Source of the DNA: Bisporella sp. PMI_857
Taxonomy: Eukaryota > Ascomycota > Leotiomycetes > Helotiales > Helotiaceae
NCBI GenBank assembly: GCA_021307315.1
Contig: JAJSPD010000053.1
Coordinates: 248,001 to 312,000, forward strand
DNA: 64,000 nt
Reading direction: 5' to 3'
Shown here in pieces: positions 44,352-56,980 of this stretch; positions within the stretch are counted from its first letter, which is position 1, and the number at the start of each line of letters is the position of its first letter. The notes below the pieces were generated by a model, which was not told where the DNA came from, ran no database searches, and worked only from the letters and a program-made list of their open reading frames with translations. Both the position numbers and the translations under genes were made by a program.

Positions 44352-47123
44352 TTATACTCGTACAGCCGTACTCAATTTCGTTTGAGCCTTCGGACCCGGC
44401 GGTGGCAGCGGAGGTAATGCACAATCTGGCGGTGGAGCAGGTGGTGGTCCATTTACTAGCACAGGCATGCTCCTTCTGTTCGCCAAGATCTTCTCCACCT
44501 TGAGTCTATTGACCGCGGTTTTACCTAGTACATGCGACTTCGCGCTTCGAGATCCCTCGCCTGAGGGTCGCAGGCGTGGCGACCGAGATGTCTTGACGGC
44601 CAGGGAGGTCGGCGGTGGAAGATAGGAAAGATGGCGGAGGCTGGTGGTAGGCGCGATCTGCATACTGGTCGGACGACAAATCTTAGACTTCGCGGTGGGA
44701 GACAAGATGGAAAGATTCTTGTCCTCTGAGCCTGGGTTCCTTTCAATTCGAGGCACCGAGGGGCTAAGCGGCGGCGACGGAGGAAGTGGCACGTCGTGTG
44801 CTGCCGTTGGGAGACATTCCGATCCTACATCGGGAGAAGGAGGATCGCGCAACGCTTGCATGCTGGAGTGGCGCCGAGGGAAGCGGAAGTCTATGTGTAG
44901 GGTTTCGTAAGAGTTCAGGGGCATTAAGCTGGACCGACGGATCGGAAGGCTTGTCTCTGAGGTTGTGGGAGACCTTGGCGAGCGGGGAGGGATGTCGACA
45001 ACGGAAGCCTTGACTTGGGAAACTCGCTTGAAAGCAAATTCTGTGGGTGTATAAACTGGAGGTGTGTGCACAAGTGATGCCGAAACCTTGACGGGTGAGG
45101 GCGGTCGAGGGACTGTGATTAATGGCGGAAGCTTTCGCATTCCGTTGCTTTTCATTCGAACAGGTGTCGAGGCAATAATGGCTGGGAGCGGAGGTGGCAG
45201 GTCATCAATCGCACTCTTCTGGGACGAATATCTAGGCGAGGGAAAGGGTACGCTGAAGTTTGTAGTCACAGGAGGAGAATTTGGCAGAGGACCTCTGGTA
45301 GGCACTCCCCATGTCGAGTGAGGTCGGAAGGACTTGGGAGGAGCATCAAGTATGGGAATCTGCATTGTCTGCATAGATCTTCTCCGTTCGTTGATTGCAT
45401 GCGCATTCGGTCGTGGCCGTGTGTCATCGGTGGAGAGCTTTGGGGGGAAATCGTCAATTGTAGATATACTTTCTCGAGTAGGAGAGGTTGCAGGAGATGA
45501 GGTGTGGGATGTGACTATCGTTCGCTGCCCAGAGGACATATACGAAAGCCGAAATGTGCTATCTGTGAGACTGTCAAGATGCCGACCATCATGTGAGGTG
45601 ATGCTACCGGCGACCGATTCATGACCTGTTAGTGGACGAGTAAAGGACGGTGGATTTATTAAACCTGAGGCTACCTCTTCCAATTCTCTTTGTAGTCCAC
45701 GTCCTAACGGTGATGCAGAAGTGTCGAAGTCTAGCTTCTGAGGCGATGGAGGCAGTGAGTTCTGGTCAGGATTCCTTGACATCAAATACCGATGGCTTGG
45801 CTGTGCCTTCAGTTGCATAATCTTATCGTCTGGTTTTGGCTTTCCTGTCTCTGAGGTATGCTTTTTCCCACCAAGAGCCTCGATTTCTCTTCTAATAACC
45901 GCGAGCCAAGAATCCATATTTTCAGCGCTATCAAGCACTAACAGTATGCTTGTCGTGGTCCGCTTATAGTCTGCTCCGCGAAAAGTCAACCTAGATAGAA
46001 GGGATCGAGAATCGGCAGTCGGCGTCCCATCTGCATCCATGGCCTGTGAAACTTGCAATACCCAATGCTTGCCAGGTATCGCATCGCTTGCAAATGCGAC
46101 AGAGTCCTTCCCAAGCTGCATCATTTTTTCGGGAAGCCTATCGAAAGATCCTTCTCCTGAGTATTGCAGAAGATATCTAAACTCGGTCAGTCAAATCTTT
46201 CACCCTTATAACTATCTCACTAACCCAGATGTCACAAGTACAAATATTTTCTGTGTCCAACCCGCCCCAGATATTGATCCCGAAATTTGTCTCCGATGCT
46301 TGCTTTTTGTCTTTTCTGACTTCTTTGCTGATGCCGAGTGGGCCTCTCCGCCTGGCGTCGTCTGAGAGAATTCCTCCCTTACTGCGAAGGACAAAAGGTT
46401 AGTAAATTCTCACGTTTGACGTTTATTCTCTAAAGAAATGCATATTTCCATCATAAATTATTCCAAGCGTTCATAGTCACGCGCTGAACAAGAAAGAGTA
46501 CATGCGTATGAAGAACACTTACTCAGGCTGGTGTTCTTTTTGTTTTGACCGATTCGAAGAATCGAATCTGCGGACAAGGTCGAAGCAAAAAGTTGGGCAT
46601 GTTTGATTGCTTGAGGATATGCCTGGAACAGCGGAGGTGGGTCCCAAGCAGCTGATGTCCTCATGGGAGCTTTGGGTGAGGTTTTGGGACTGGTTTTGGA
46701 TCCAGATCTGGACCCGGCTTTGCTCTCCCTCGCTGTTTTCAAATTTATACGTGATCTTGTTGACTTCCGAGGTGTGATTGGGGCAATATCTGGTAGAGGA
46801 GGTAGTTTCTTAGACGAACTACTTGCATTTGTACCCGTTGCAGGGACGTCTTGTACAAATCTTCCCAAGGATATCGGAATTGGCTCCTCCTGAACTGGTG
46901 ATATCGGGCCCTTCTCTAACTTATTTCGACTAAACATGCCACGCAGTCCGCCTTTTGAGGTTTGTCTCTGAAGTTTGAGCGGGATCCTGCTTTCACCTTC
47001 TTTTCCCATGGTTATATGCATTATGGGAGGTCGTGTTCGTCTGGTAGAATTGAATGCGCTTTGCAAATTCTGTAATGAGCCTAATCCATCATCTGCAATT
47101 GTGGTAGTTCCCGCATTAGGCAT
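44352..47123 (-). CDS. PH-domain protein, fungal
   Basis: Minus strand, three exons (47123-46523, 46381-46225, 46176-44352) in phase, 860 residues. Residues ~1-200 are basic and Ser/Pro-rich, then a pleckstrin-homology domain spans about residues 235-370: WTQKIFVLVTSGYLLQYSGE at its start, KHWVLQVSQAMDADG in the middle, and SAENMDSWLAVIRREIEALG as the C-terminal helix with its invariant Trp. The remaining ~490 residues are low-complexity with many PPLP and SPR motifs. PH domains bind phosphoinositides, so a membrane- or cortex-linked adaptor is likely. No catalytic domain is visible. The 2.9-kb upstream gap, with a motif cluster, suggests complex regulation. Confidence 0.85.
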
Positions 47124-47785
47124 TTTGTAGTTCACCTCTGGTGGGCAGAAGCTACCCCGCCGATACGTTTTTGACGTCAGGCTAAGTATTGGTTATTTCC
47201 AAACTCTGAGCAGAGTTCGGTAGCGCGTTTCGATTTCCCAGTAGGGATTTCAGGAATTAGGAGAGTTTAGACGGGGTGTCCTCTTAGAGGGGGGAGGGGG
47301 GGAGAGGTGTTTCAAGGAGCCGGTGGAGCTATTATGCCGCAGTCCTATTGTAGTTTGATTCGGATTGGAACTACCGATATCGACAAGTCGTGTTGGAAAT
47401 GGAAAGGAATAAAAGGTGGTCGAAGGAATGAGTGTGGACGGTTCAAATATGAATGATTAAGCATGGCACCAGGTGTAAACAAAAAAGCTGACCATCAGGA
47501 GCCGTGCATGCTGACGCGTGAGATGTATAAGATTTGGGCCGTGCTGGCTGTTCAGTTCGGAGAATATAAGAGAGGTTTTGTGTTTCGTGCAGCGTAGCAC
47601 GACAATCAAACGTAACAATACATAGAAAGCTCGGGTGTGCGCGTCAAGGTGTGGGAATACGAAGAATATATTCTACGGGATTGAAACAAGAAACAGAAAA
47701 CGACCGTTGGAAAACAAGAACGAAAAAGGATGCCCAGGACCAGCCAGATTCGGTCATTAGAGTGACAGTGCACAGGGCTAGTACT

Positions 47786-48509
47786 TACAGTAGGGCGGTT
47801 CCAGGGTTTCGGCACCAGGGGTCAGCTTCCTATAAGTAAGCTTAGAACTTTAATTGCGGATGAGCTGCTGCACGCCGATTGGGCCTCTCCACCTCCCCTT
47901 GGCCCCTGGAATACTGTAAGTAAGTACCACTACTACTGTATACTGTACCGTTATTGTACCGTACAGTACAGTGCCGTGGTGCTATGACTTTTACTCACCC
48001 TTTCTGTCATACTAATTAGTCGACCACGGCTTGCCTCTCCATTTGGTGGGTTTGGGCAAAAAGGGACACGTCTGATTGACGATCAACGAGGGGTCCCCCC
48101 GGTGTATAACTGCCTGTTCTATGGGACGGTGCAACAAAAGTACTTACTGTATGTACTACGGTTCTCACCTCGCTGGGGTTGGCTCGTGAGGCTTGAGATC
48201 ATAAGCCTGTCTTATTTTTTTTACTGTTAGGCCAAGACGAAAAACACTCGCACCTGTGTTTGGGCATGGACGGCAGTTGCAATTCGAGACTGGGGAGATG
48301 TGTTCGAGGGAAGACCTATTAACTAGGTGAGAGTGCATCTCATCATAAGTAATAGAATCCCCTTTGAAAGCGAAAGGACCTCATATGATCATTGCCGTGA
48401 AGGATGAGTTCGGGGCGAACACACGCGCCGATGCTGGAGACCCGCACGGGGGTTTGGTGATAGTGGATGGAGTGATGACTCGGCCAGCAGCAGTAGCGCA
48501 GCAGCGCCC

Positions 48510-48540
<31 letters not shown>

Positions 48541-48724
48541 ACTCGGTACCTGCATAAGGTTCCATAGGGCTTGCTTCGGCAACGCCTGCCACGCCTGTAG
48601 CCTACAGTACATTCATTTGAGTGCGAGGTGACTCGGTAGGATCGAAAGGTGGTCCAAGTAATGTTCCTCCTCCTACAGTACAGTCCTGCTCAATCCTGTG
48701 CCTCCCCGTCCTCTAACTACAGTA
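47786..48724. promoter_or_regulatory. Cluster of nine TACTGTA/TACAGTA motifs
   Basis: The 7-mer or its complement starts at 47786, 47912, 47934, 47941, 47962, 48145, 48603, 48674 and 48718. The group at 47934-47968 forms a longer inverted repeat (ACTGTACTGTAC ... GTACAGTACAGT). By simple base counting about 0.1 would be expected in 940 bp. Confidence 0.55.
48511..48540. repeat. Homopolymer run of 30 cytosines
   Basis: Thirty consecutive C bases preceded by CCCT. The true length is uncertain because such runs are error-prone in sequencing. Confidence 0.9.
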
Positions 48725-50018
48725 GTAGTAGTCGTCGTCGCGTTGTGCTCTTGTATGAGCATGCTGATTCACTTGTGCGGTTGCCTTGAAACACAGTTGT
48801 TCTTGGGATGTGTCGATACAATCGGCAGTCCTCTTTGGCGATACCTCATCGCTCGCACCGTTGGAATTTCCCGTCGAAGGGTTCGTGTTCTTCCCGAGCC
48901 CCTGATCCTTTTCCCGACACGTTTCGAAGTTAAGAGCCAGGATAGACGATAACATCCAGGATTGCCCCTCTACCCAGGTAGTCCGTGCCAGTCACTGATG
49001 ATTTGGGAATGTTTGCTTTTTCCTTCCGGTGGCCATTTTGGGCGCGACTTTGTTTCTGTTGGCCAGATTGAGCTCTCCTTAAATCATTCTTTTGGCATAT
49101 AAGGTAGCCAGAATTATGAAGTAAGTTTTTAATATGTACAATGTCATGGATAACAATATGAGTGACCTTCTATTGTTGTTCATTTCAACAATAACCCACA
49201 TCTGTGCGTTATACCCATGAGCTCCATTTCTGCTGACATGGATTTCTATGTTTGGAAATAAAACGTTGGTTTTTTTGAGGGGGGTTTTTTTTAAGAGAAG
49301 GGGGGGTTTGGAGACTTCTCTTGACCAAAGCGCATTAAAATTTGGAGTATTTGCATCTCAACCTATAGCTGTGACCTTTTGCCAAGCAATAATTGAAAGG
49401 TCTCTCTCCCTTGCCTGTGGATGGAAATCAGCATGCTCGCCTGACCATCACCAAATGAGGAGATGGGGATGCTCACGCCATGGAGCGGCAGGCGAATTAT
49501 CAATGTCTCGCATGCAATTTCTTTTTATAACAGGTGTAGAATAAACTCGTACTAAGCAAGTAGAAAACAAAAGTTGGGTGGAGTGACAATACTATCGTGA
49601 CCACTGACCAGTGACTAAATTATTGGGTTCATGTCAGCAGGTTCTGGCTATCTATTCGCACGTGATGCGGCAAATACGGCCTGATGCGGGCGGGAGGCGG
49701 ATCTGGTGATGAAGGCGGTAACATAACCCCTCCAAGGCTTGGCAGAATACCGCACCGAATATTCCAAGATTATGTATAGAGGAGAGCGTAGAATGTAACA
49801 CACAGCCTGCCTAGACACCTAAGGTCTCCAAAATCCAACCATCTATTCTCTTGACTGGACTATCACGCTACTCTCATACACAATATTCCTATTAGCCACC
49901 ATCACAGGCTATCTTCTCACTGCCATACTAAAGCTTCAAACTGGTACGACCCATCCGATAATAGCTTGCTTCAGCACCTTGCAAACTTACCAATAAGTCC
50001 AGCGCATCAGAAGCCGAC

Positions 50019-51231
50019 ATGCCGGACTTGAACTCTTTACCTCCCTCACGGTCAATACCAGGTTCGCCATCGCTTGCTCGCGCTCATTCCAATTCTGGAC
50101 CAATTGATGCCTCCGCCTTGCGCGGCCAAAGCCCATCTCCTATTGCACGATCAGCGACAAACTCTCTGCAGGCTGCTGCCGCTGTTAATGCTGGGCTTAG
50201 ACAGGAAGAAGTTTCAAGACGTACGTGTACAATATAAATCAGTTTGCTGACGTCTCGCTCACTCTCATTCAGGCTCTTCTAGCAGTTCAAATTCCAGAAA
50301 TCGACAGTCCTCTCACGCTGGCAGAAGACGATCAACGATCCTTATGAATCTGCAGCTCAACGACCCAGGCCTGCCAGCTCCGGGTGAGATGGTTAGTGAA
50401 GGTATCGCTCACCGAACGAGCAGCCCGGGCTCCATAACAAGCTCTCCTACCATTCCAAGCACAGGCGACCCACATCACTATCGAGCGCCTAGTCTGGGAG
50501 AGATACATCAAGAAATTGAACAAGAACAGGAAGCTCAGGTCGTACGTTTACATCTACTCCTTGAAGTTTGCAACATGGCTAAGAGCTTACTAGAACCGCC
50601 TCCTGCAAATGATCCGCCTCCAACAGCAACAACTCCAACAGTTGCAAGCTGCTGGCCAAGGATATGGCACATCACCCGCAATCGATGAGTCAACGCCAAC
50701 TTCAGAACAGTCTATCATACTCTCTAGTCCTTCTATACTACCTCAACCACAATCTACAACTCTATCGACTCCGCGATCGCCAACTGGAGCCAACATTCCC
50801 CGTGGCTCTCTCGAGTTCGCTCGTGCCGATATCCAACGACGATCTAGAACTCCAAGCCGAACTGCTTCTCCAAGGTTAAGGTCAAGCTCAATCACCGGCG
50901 AGTCCGGCGATGTCTGGAATTTAGGCGGACGTGATGAGAGTGCTTTCTATCAGGCTGAAACGCAGATGATGGTTCGTGAGAACCAGATGCTGCGGCAGAG
51001 GATCAGAGAATTAGGTATTTATCATAAATATATCTGCTTGTCAAGTTACGCATGTTGTGCATCGCTAATTCCTAGATAGAACGTCAAGTAGCCGCATTAA
51101 ACGCGAATTCCTCTGTAACCCACGAGCCAGCAAGCCCATCAAATCTTCTACGTTCCACAACAGTATCAGAAGATCCAGCAGCTCCTGCAAATGCTGGCCC
51201 CAGCGGAACAGAGGAGGTAAAAGAAGATTGA
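50019..51231 (+). CDS. 347-aa coiled-coil, Ser-rich protein
   Basis: Four exons (50019-50220, 50273-50541, 50594-51014, 51080-51231) in phase, 347 residues. It starts MPDLNSLPPSRSIPGSPSLA. Three features look conserved: a central glutamine-rich coiled coil spanning an intron (SLGEIHQEIEQEQEAQV, NRLLQMIRLQQQQLQQLQ), a DVWNLGGRDESAFYQAETQM segment, and a leucine-zipper-like C-terminal helix (MLRQRIRELERQVAALN). The rest is Ser/Pro-rich and disordered. There is no membrane helix or signal peptide. I do not recognise a named family. The layout suggests a dimeric scaffold or regulatory protein of the cytosol or nucleus. The acceptor for exon 4 (GATAG|AA at 51079) is chosen over one four bases upstream because only it keeps the helix in frame. 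Confidence 0.75.
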
Positions 51232-52027
51232 GATCCTTTAGCGCATAGACCGTGAACTGCAAGATGGAAGGGGACACAGAGACGCAGCGTATTTTGACAT
51301 CGGCCTAAAAGTGTGTAACAAACCCAAGTTTTGAGTTTTCGCAACATCTGTGGGAGTTTTAGGGGTTTGAAAGTAGAGGTTCAGGCTGAGAATGGCGGAG
51401 CATTCTGTGTATAATTAAGCTTCGCTGTAGAGTGAATTGACGAGTCCATGACCGCCTCTGACATCACGAACGCTATTGTTCTCCGTATAGAATGATATAT
51501 TGCAGCTCCCTCGAGATTGAGAAATCGAAGTTCGTGTTAGCACGTAGGTGCTAAATCTTTATTCTGGTGAGATTATCAAAGTTCCATGTGATGTGGCGTT
51601 AAAACCTCCCCAAGCATCTGGGAATACTGCTTCCCATACAAGGGTCAGGACTCAGAACTCACAACTCAAATGAGAGGGTTGTCCTACCTGTGTAAATTTG
51701 TTGGGATTCGGCCCTATGCCACACCCGGCATCTCGAGATCTGGGCCACGATACTATAATCATAACACCCATAATACAAGGTGTAGTTTGCCTTTGGTGTA
51801 TCGGCACTTGTCCAACTACCAGAAAACAGGGGACACTTTGAACACGCGCAAGCGAAAAGAGCACTCGGAGCAGCCCAGGAAGTGGCTCGGCCAGAATTAT
51901 GCATCATGCTTCATACTTCCCAAAGATCTTGGTTGCTCTATTTTATTTTATTTTGGTATTTCAAGGCCTTAGAGAGCCTTTGGAATTGTCATGAATCCGT
52001 CGTTAAAATACAACCATTATCCTCCAC
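51232..52027. other. Intergenic, convergent gap
   Basis: About 800 bp between the 3' ends of the 347-aa gene and the eIF3g gene. No gene or repeat seen. Confidence 0.4.
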
Positions 52028-53062
52028 CTATGAAGCAGCCTTCTTGGCAAACTCGACTCGGAGAATCAAGTGCTTGAATCCATAGCCATCCATCTTCTCG
52101 CATGCCTTCGACGCATCGCTTCGCTCCTGGAAACTGATAAACGCAAAGCCCTTCGCGAGACCCGTTTCTCTGTCCTTGGCCAAGAAAACTCTCGTGACGC
52201 GGCCGAAGCGCTCGAACATATCTCGAAGCTCTTGTTCTTCTGCCATTTCTGAGACCTAGTTTCATGTTAGCAAGGCGGTTGAAGACCTATGGATGGGGGA
52301 TAAACATACGTTCGTCACACGCAGTGTTGCCAAATCATCCCTCTCAAACTTGCCACCGCCCATTCTATCCCCACCACTCGAAGCACCACCGCCATTCCGC
52401 ATGTGTGGCGGAACATATGACCCTTTAACAGCACCCAGCCCACCAGCTCCCTCTGTCGCATCCCCTATGCCAGCAGCCACATCCGCCGCGGCGCCTTCCT
52501 CACCTACAGGAGCCATCGTGTCTTTGAACGGACATCTCGCCGTGAAGTGCTCGCCGTTACAGATTCTGCACTTGACCTTCTTATCCTTTAGCTTATCCTT
52601 CATAGCGCCCGCCTCAGTCTTCTCCTCCTTCGCATCCTTGCGCCAGTTCGTGCTTGGTCTGAAAATAATGTTTTCGCCGACTGACGTCGTGTCGGCGGCG
52701 GGGCCCGCGCCGTCTTTGGCGGAGAGCCCGAACTTCGACCATTGCTTGCGCTCAGCGACACGGGGGTTGACGACCTCGCGGACTGTGGTGAACCTGATGC
52801 GGCGCGTAGTCTTGACTTTCTTGCCTTCATCGTTGTAGGCGTAGGTTATGATTGTCTTGGTACCATCTTTGTTGGTAGTTGTTGTATTTGGAGGAAGACC
52901 GGAGGTACCGGCGACGGTGTCGTCGAGGTCCTCATCGTCGGCCCAGTCTGCTCTATTGTGTTTTATTAGCTATGTTCAAGATTTCGTGAGACGAATATAA
53001 GCCTTGGGAAGACCCATATGGCTTTCTATAAGATGGGCTCACCTAGCTTGAGCCTTAGACAT
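52028..53062 (-). CDS. TIF35: Translation initiation factor eIF3 subunit g
   Basis: Minus strand, three exons (53062-53043, 52952-52310, 52255-52028), 296 residues. The first exon codes only six and two-thirds codons (MSKAQAR). The eIF3g N-terminal part is clear ([32 protein letters not shown]), followed by the CCHC knuckle [13 protein letters not shown] near residues 135-150 and a Gly-rich linker with [12 protein letters not shown]. The C-terminal RRM has RNP2 LRVTNVSE and RNP1 KGFAFISF. eIF3g is a core eIF3 subunit that binds rRNA and eIF3i and supports scanning and reinitiation. Length and domain order are normal. Confidence 0.97.
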
Positions 53063-53928
53063 TCTGCTTCAGTTTATTTGTGATCTATCCGTTGTAATGT
53101 ATTGTAAGATCGCAGCGTCCAGGTATGATGGTTTGCAGGTTTGTGTCGTCCTGAATATTTCGTGTTGGAGGTGAGGTGGGGCGACTTGGTGGTTCAAGTC
53201 AAAATAATTTCTGAGTGGGGGAACTTAAACGACACGTGACTCGTCCCCTATGATTACTTAGTCACGAAAAGGGAAATAGTTCCTACAATCCACACTCGAG
53301 GCGGCCGTTATGAGCGAATCTCAATACAAATCTATGATGATACATTCCGCTTGCGAAGAGTATAGGTGCGGGCCACCAAATAGGCAACCTTGAGCAAAAA
53401 GTCTTATGTAAAGCTCAACTCTAGAGCCCTAAATATCCTCCTAACATTACATGATGAGAATGGAAATGCAACCACCTAGGGTACTGCACACCAGGCCAAG
53501 TTCTACGGCTATAGGGCGACAGCACGTCGAGTGCCTAATGTATCGACCAAGAACTTGAAACATATCACGAACTAATGGCATATACTTCTCACAAATTCGT
53601 ACAAAGATAATTCAAGATGAGGGGGGAATGTCATATTATTCATCATATCCTATTTTTATACAGCCACGGCAATGCCTATTTTCCCCATGTATCCTTCATG
53701 AAATCCTTGCACGCTGCAATTCAGCGCATAAGTAGGGTATGCTCAAACGCCCCATCCCCAAGCTGTAGAATAAACGGGTAGTAGTTATGATATGACAAGA
53801 GAGAAAAGTCGCCAATATGCAACATACAACATATGAGTACAAGTTGATACAGGATCAGAAATCTATGCGAGCCGCCCGAAACGCTAGAAAGATCGAAGGG
53901 GTGAAGGAAATTATGCTCGAGTGGCTTT
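53063..53928. other. Intergenic, about 870 bp
   Basis: Promoter of the eIF3g gene and 3' flank of SSC1. No gene, repeat or RNA recognised. Confidence 0.4.
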
Positions 53929-56146
53929 TCATGGCTTCTTCTCGCCTTCGGTGCCCTCTGATGTGTTCGCCTCTCCAGCATTACCTTGCTCTGATGAAGA
54001 AGCCTCGTTACGAGCCTTGTGCATCTTGTCGAACAGGTTCAAGCTGGCCATTTGAAGCTCGTCGGTCTTCTCCTTGAGCTCGGCAGCAGTTGCCGTACCC
54101 TCGCCCGATTGGCTCTTGGTTACGAACTCACGGAGAGTGGTGATCTTCTCTCTGATTTGATCAGCCTCAGCCTTGTCGAGCTTATCAGCAAATTCGTTCA
54201 AAGCTTTCTCAGTATCGTTCAAAACACTATCAGTGCGATTGGCAGCTTCGATGGCCGCCTTACGTTCCTTATCCTGCTCAGCGTATTTCTCAGAATCATC
54301 AACCATGTTCTGAATTTCTTGATCAGAGAGACCAGATCCGGAAGCGATGGTGATTGAGTGGTCCTTATTGGTAGACTTGTCCTTGGCGTGGACATGAACA
54401 ATCGCATCAGCATCAATGTCAAAGGTGACCTCAATTTGTGGAACACCCCGGTGCGCAGGTGGGATTCCAACAAGCTGGAAATTTCCGAGCATCTTGTTGT
54501 CACGGACAAGCTCACGCTCACCCTGGTAGACCTTGATCTCGACAGCAGTTTGGAAGTCAGCAGCTGTGGAAAAGACCTGAGACTTCTTGGTAGGAATGGT
54601 GGTATTGCGGTTGATCAAACGAGTGAAGACACCTCCGAGAGTCTCAATGCCGAGTGAGAGAGGTGTAACATCCAAAAGGAGAACATCCGTGACATTACCA
54701 GCAAGAACACCACCTTGAATGGCAGCACCCATAGCAACAGCCTCGTCAGGGTTGACAGACTTGGCAGGATCGCGACCGAAGATGCTCTTAACAGACTCAA
54801 TAACCTTCGGCATACGAGTCATACCACCAACCAAGATGACCTCCTGGATGTCCTTGGCGGTAAGGTTTGCGTCCTTCAATGCCTTGCGAACGGGCTCAAT
54901 AGTGCGGTTGATCAAAGGGTCAACAAGCTTCTCGAGTTGTGAGCGAGAAAGCTTAGAGTTGATGTGCTTTGGTCCAGAAGAGTCAGCAGTGATGAAAGGA
55001 AGGTTGATGTCGGTTTGTTGAGATGAGGATAGCTCAATCTTTGCTTTCTCAGCTGCCTCACGGATACGTTGAATAGCCATTCGATCACTTGACAGATCAA
55101 TACCAGAGTCGGCCTTGAATTGTTGGACCAAGTGACGGACAAGGTGGATATCGAAATCTTCTCCTCCCAAATGGGTATCACCATTGGTAGACTTGACTTC
55201 GAAAACACCCTTTTGGATCTCGAGAACTGAGATATCGAAAGTTCCTCCTCCCAAATCGTAGACAGCAATAACCTTGTCCTGGTCCTTCTCAAGACCATAT
55301 GCAAGAGCAGCGGCAGTAGGCTCATTGACGACACGGAGGACATTAAGACCGGCAATCTGACCTGCATCCTTGGTGGCTTGTCGTTGAGAGTCGTTGAAGT
55401 AGGCTGGGACGGTGACTACAGCATTTTGAATTGACTTGGTGTTAAGGTAGGACTCCGCAGTCTCCTTCATCTTTTGCAAGACGAAGCCTCCAATTTGTGA
55501 TGGTGAGTAGTTTTGACCACGAGCTGACACCCAAGCATCACCATTGGTGTGTTGGACAATCTTGTAAGGCACCTCCTTAATATCGCGCTGAACCTCAACA
55601 TCGGTGAACTTTCGACCGATCAGTCGCTTTGTGGCGAACAATGTGTTCTCCGGGTTGACGACGGCCTGACGCTTCGCGGAAACACCCACTAACCGCTCAC
55701 CATCCTGCGCAAAAGCAACAACAGAAGGTGTTGTGCGGGCACCTTGGAGATAATTAACTGACTGAAGATTCAGGAGGGGTGGCGATCAAAAACTTACCTT
55801 CTGAATTCTCAATAATCTTTGCGGTTTGACCTTCCATGATGGCTACGGCAGAGTTGGTGGTACCTGGGCATCCCAATTAGCATATAGTTAAAACTGAATT
55901 GCGAGCACCGCCCCAAGGTGATAACCTACCTAAGTCAATACCAATGACAGGACCTCTGATCTTCTTTTCGCCTTCATCGGAGTATCGCACAAATGAAGAG
56001 CTGAATGGTTTCTTGAAGAGGTTTGAGGAGCGTGTGGCGGATGATGTGGCTCTTGGAAGCTGTTGAGGCAAGTGTCAGTGGACGGAGGGATGGCGGAAAT
56101 GGACTTTTGCGGTACTCACAGCTCTAGCTAATCTTGAAGACAACAT
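53929..56146 (-). CDS. SSC1: Mitochondrial Hsp70 chaperone
   Basis: Minus strand, four exons (56146-56120, 56059-55930, 55863-55798, 55742-53929), 678 residues. The first ~45 residues are a mitochondrial presequence ([20 protein letters not shown]). The DnaK-type ATPase follows: [16 protein letters not shown] across an intron, [33 protein letters not shown] and [13 protein letters not shown]. Then come the substrate-binding domain ([19 protein letters not shown]) and a helical lid. Such proteins drive matrix import through Tim44 and fold imported proteins. It matches the mitochondrial rather than the cytosolic class: no EEVD end, and a C-terminal GE/KKP tail. Length fits yeast Ssc1 (654) with a slightly longer tail. 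Confidence 0.97.
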
Positions 56147-56980
56147 TGTGAAGGGTCGCAACAAGATGAAAGAAACTCTAAGGGGGAAAGAAGTATTATT
56201 AAGGGAGATAGAAGATGGTGTTGTACAAGAAAGAAGGGATGGGATGGATGGATGTGGTGTTTGAGTTGGTTGTGGTGGTATAGGGATAAGAAGGAGATGA
56301 CGGACAGAAAAAATTTAAGAAGCATTTCGGTTCCAGCAGGTTCGCTTCGGCACGGAAGCTAGGGTTAATGCCTTGTTGCCTTAGGCTCCAACTTTTAGTT
56401 TGAACCCGGAGATTTAAGGTATCCAGGAGCCAAGAGATCCCGTGATTCAGTGATCCCGTGATTCAGCGATCCAGGATGGTATTCAGGCATCCATGTCACA
56501 GCACAGCCTGAGCTGCTGGTGGGGGGCGGGCAAAAAGGGCAAAAGGGCCAAAGGCCAAAGACATAACACATTCCGTCACATCCCAGACAACCTCATGCTC
56601 ATTAGGCCGCTTCCCACCACAATTCGAACCTTGATATCTACATTTTATAAGGCAATTTTTTTACACAACCTATTCCTTCTGTACAAGATCCGCTACAGCT
56701 ATCCGTAGCTTATTGAGAGGAGTCAAGCACGAGCCTATTCCACTGTAATGTCCAAAGAGCTCAGTCGCTTTTGTCCGAAAACCAAATAGCAATACCACTT
56801 CAACCATTCCTTCTTCTTCTTCTTCTTCTTTATGGTCACCTCTCTCTCCAGCATCGCTCTTAATAACAACTATTCCCAAAGACGGTCGGGGCGTAAACCA
56901 AGATTGACAACCTCTGTGACCGTAGAGTCAGACCAATCTCTGCGCATGGTGACTGGATCCAGCTTAGCCGCCTCCTTCAA
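56147..56980. promoter_or_regulatory. Divergent promoter region SSC1 / DUF2415 gene
   Basis: 834 bp between opposite start codons. It contains a direct repeat of GATCCCGTGATTCAG (56436-56467) and a (CTT)n run near 56810-56830. GAA/TTC words are frequent around 56320-56360, but I see no perfect three-unit heat-shock element. Confidence 0.5.
56436..56487. repeat. Tandem 16-bp repeat, 2 perfect units plus a diverged one
   Basis: GATCCCGTGATTCAGT (56436-56451) and GATCCCGTGATTCAGC (56452-56467) are followed by GATCCAGGATGGTATTCAGG. It lies about 290 bp upstream of the SSC1 start codon. Confidence 0.85.

Larger units (their letters stand above)
47124..50018. other. Long intergenic region, 2.9 kb
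   Basis: Divergent gap between the PH-domain gene and the 347-aa gene; the longest non-coding stretch in the core half. It contains nine TACTGTA/TACAGTA words (47786-48724), a C30 run at 48511-48540, G/T-rich runs near 49260-49310, and only short unsupported ORFs. Long 5' UTRs or a non-coding transcript are possible but not shown. Confidence 0.55.

Noticed and set aside
56320..56360. Possible heat-shock element upstream of SSC1
   Set aside because: GAA and TTC triplets are frequent but not in the alternating 5-bp spacing of a heat-shock element.
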